Shown: positions 60,718 to 64,000 of the stretch, piece by piece
Layout of the letters: every line of letters begins with the position of its first letter
How positions within the stretch are numbered: the first letter of the stretch is position 1
From: Panacagrimonas sp052389915
GTDB lineage: Bacteria; Pseudomonadota; Gammaproteobacteria; Nevskiales; Nevskiaceae
NCBI GenBank assembly: GCA_052389915.1
Contig: JBQTHL010000031.1
Span: 248,001 to 312,000, forward strand
Direction of reading: 5' to 3'
DNA length: 64,000 nucleotides
Translations under genes and position numbers: made by a program
The notes under the pieces: model-generated
What the model saw: only the letters and a program-made list of their open reading frames with translations
Told to the model about the DNA's origin: nothing
The model's database searches: none

Positions 60718-61038
60718 TTACACTCGGGCCGTCGTTGTCATTGGTTTGACTCTTGCTTCGATACGGGAAATTGAAAATCCGTGTCGGTCCCGTAGAAAAG
60801 CCGTCAGCGACTCGCGTCGATAACGCAGCGTCGTCAAGGCTGCAGCGCTATCGGAAAACAGTACCAGGGTGTCTCCGCGCAGATTGGCGACTCTGATCGC
60901 CGCTAGCCAGGGCTCCGCAGTCCATTGCCTCAGAGCGCGGTCCACCGCCTCGATGCGCCGGACCTGTTGCAGCAAAGTGTCGAAGTCGCCCGGTTGCGCG
61001 AGCAACCGGCCATGAAGAGACGCGGGATCCGCGTTCAT
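60718..61038 (-). CDS. dciA: DUF721 protein, DciA-like replicative helicase operator
   Basis: A 106-residue protein with the DUF721 KH-like core: LLQQVRRIEAVDRALRQWTA, then AAIRVANLRGDTLVLFSDSAAA and LRYRRESLTAFLR. DciA helps load the DnaB helicase in bacteria without DnaC. Position opposite the lpxC-secA interval supports the call. It is convergent with lpxC (106-base gap with a weak hairpin at 60682-60709) and divergent from the M23 peptidase gene. Confidence 0.8.
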   Translation of the reverse strand: MNADPASLHGRLLAQPGDFDTLLQQVRRIEAVDRALRQWTAEPWLAAIRVANLRGDTLVLFSDSAAALTTLRYRRESLTAFLRDRHGFSISRIEARVKPMTTTARV

Positions 61039-61071
61039 TAGAAGTGCCTGGCAGGGAGAACGTTTCTTTCC

Positions 61072-62004
61072 ATGGATATCATCGTAGTGACCCGCGACCG
61101 CAGCCGCACGTGGCGGTTTGCGCTGACACCGGGCAACCCCTTCTTGTGGGCGCCGATCATCATGGCGGCGGTTGGCGTGATTGCGCTTTCTACAAGCATT
61201 GGCTGGGCGGTCCGCGGCGGTTCCGACGTGCTGGCGGCCGAAGGTATTGCGGACCTTTGGAGTCAGCAGATATCCGATCAGCGCGCCGAACTGGTCCGCG
61301 CCAAGGCCGAGGCCGACGAGAACACGCGTGCCCTGTCGCAGAAAGTCGCGCAGTTGCAGGCGCATGTGCTGCGCCTGGACGCGGCCGGCGGCCGCATGAC
61401 GGAAATCGCCGGGCTAGATCCCGGCGAGTTCAACTTCACGCAGCCCCCAGCTGTCGGCGGACCGGAATTGCCGGAAGTGGCGCAGCATTTCGACGGTGAT
61501 CCCGTGTTGAGTGCGCTCGAAGCCTTCGAACAGAAGCTGGACGATCGCGAGCGCCAGATGCGGGTGCTCGAAGACATCCTGATGGCCGGACGCCTACATC
61601 GCGAAATGAAACCCTCGGGCCTGCCGGTTTTGAACGGCTACGTTTCGTCTGCTTATGGTTTCCGCGCCGATCCTTTCAACGGCCGTCGCACCATGCATCA
61701 GGGCATCGACTTCGCGGCGTCGCCGGGCTCCAATGTGCTGGCCGTGGCGGCCGGTATCGTCACCGAGACCTCGCGGCGCAGCGGCTACGGATTGATGGTG
61801 GAAATCAATCACGGCAACGGCTACGTAACCCGCTACGGGCACAACCAGCGCAGCTTCGTAAAGCCGGGCCAGAAGGTGGACAAGGGTCAGAAGATTGCGT
61901 CCGTCGGCAGCAGCGGTCGGTCCACCGGCCCGCACGTGCACTTCGAAGTGTTGCTGAACGGTTACGTGGTCAACCCGGCCCAGTACATTCGCGCTGCACA
62001 GTAG
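61072..62004 (+). CDS. M23 family metallopeptidase (LytM-domain, membrane anchored)
   Basis: A 310-residue protein with a short cytoplasmic N-terminus, one TM (about 24-48, FLWAPIIMAAVGVIALS), a coiled coil (AKAEADENTRALSQKVAQLQ) and a C-terminal M23 domain. Zinc ligands are visible in RRTMHQGIDFAAS and STGPHVHFEVLLNG. It cleaves peptidoglycan peptides or, if regulated, activates amidases. It lies just upstream of secA, where secM is found in enterics. Confidence 0.9.
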   Translation: MDIIVVTRDRSRTWRFALTPGNPFLWAPIIMAAVGVIALSTSIGWAVRGGSDVLAAEGIADLWSQQISDQRAELVRAKAEADENTRALSQKVAQLQAHVLRLDAAGGRMTEIAGLDPGEFNFTQPPAVGGPELPEVAQHFDGDPVLSALEAFEQKLDDRERQMRVLEDILMAGRLHREMKPSGLPVLNGYVSSAYGFRADPFNGRRTMHQGIDFAASPGSNVLAVAAGIVTETSRRSGYGLMVEINHGNGYVTRYGHNQRSFVKPGQKVDKGQKIASVGSSGRSTGPHVHFEVLLNGYVVNPAQYIRAAQ

Positions 62005-62054
62005 TCGTATCGCTCGCCGCCCCTTGAATAGCGGCGGCTAGAGTCCACGAAGGG

Positions 62055-62060
62055 CATAAT
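62055..62060 (+). promoter_or_regulatory. Candidate -10 element CATAAT upstream of secA
   Basis: CATAAT lies 77 bases before ATG 62138. A hairpin GCCCGC-TCT-GCGGGC follows at 62077-62091 in the presumed leader. No clear -35. Confidence 0.35.
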
Positions 62061-62137
62061 GCGCGGCGATTTTTTCGCCCGCTCTGCGGGCTGACCCACC
62101 CAGGTCAGCCTGACGCCCCGACGAACTCAAGGTCCAC

Positions 62138-64000
<1,863 letters not shown>

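Noticed and set aside
62077..62091. Hairpin GCCCGC-TCT-GCGGGC before secA as a terminator
   Set aside because: The T tract lies before, not after, the stem on the plus strand, and an A tract follows it on the minus strand. It is more likely part of the secA leader.
61072..62137. A SecM-type arrest peptide gene upstream of secA
   Set aside because: The position is taken by an M23 peptidase gene whose C-terminus (VNPAQYIRAAQ) has no arrest-like motif, and no other small gene fits the gap.

Overview
The window looks like chromosomal DNA of a high-GC gammaproteobacterium. The strongest evidence is gene order: petABC-sspA-sspB, then yraN/lpoA divergent from rsmI, then rnpB, mraZ and the complete division and cell wall (dcw) cluster through ftsZ and lpxC to secA. 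From memory this resembles the order in Pseudomonas and its relatives. The species cannot be fixed from sequence alone. No rRNA, tRNA, CRISPR array, transposase or prophage was seen.

Region 1 (1-15015) is a loosely organised metabolic and accessory stretch. It holds the 5' part of a long-chain acyl-CoA synthetase gene, two glutathione-transferase-like genes, a hotdog thioesterase, an SDR protein lacking the catalytic Tyr, a PKHD-type iron dioxygenase, a Tet-like MFS exporter, a lipoprotein lipase, a crotonase with the residue set of 6-oxocamphor hydrolase, an FkbM methyltransferase, a DUF1295 membrane protein and a glycosyltransferase-methyltransferase fusion. Its most unusual item is a translationally coupled pair at 9946-12247: an orphan PEP-utiliser swivelling domain and a 517-residue protein that I do not recognise.

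Region 2 (15113-19250) is a tight four-gene envelope operon: a cyclopropane-fatty-acid-synthase-like methyltransferase, a metallo-beta-lactamase-fold lipoprotein, an unknown exported protein, and an exported thioredoxin-like protein with a helical C-terminus. purU follows.

Region 3 (20302-30619) is a polysaccharide synthesis and export island. Three large glycosyltransferases are followed by an ABC exporter (KpsM-like permease, KpsT-like ATPase), a KpsE-like inner-membrane protein and a Wza/KpsD-like export protein. The first glycosyltransferase (C-terminus) and the permease (N-terminus) carry the same roughly 75-residue module, which may bind the polymer. A metallophosphoesterase follows.

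Region 4 (31562-41641) holds a stand-alone cyclic-nucleotide-binding protein, the cytochrome bc1 operon with a strong promoter and a clear terminator, sspAB, a GlcD-type FAD oxidase, yraN-lpoA, rsmI and the RNase P RNA gene.

Region 5 (41642-59526) is the dcw cluster: mraZ, rsmH, ftsL, ftsI, murE, murF, mraY, murD, ftsW, murG, murC, murB, ddlB, ftsQ, ftsA, ftsZ. Most junctions overlap by four bases and several starts are TTG or GTG. lpxC, a convergent dciA-like gene, an M23 peptidase and the 5' part of secA close the window.

Many intergenic gaps contain palindromic or inverted repeats of at least six sequence families. One of them forms the 3' end of a coding sequence.
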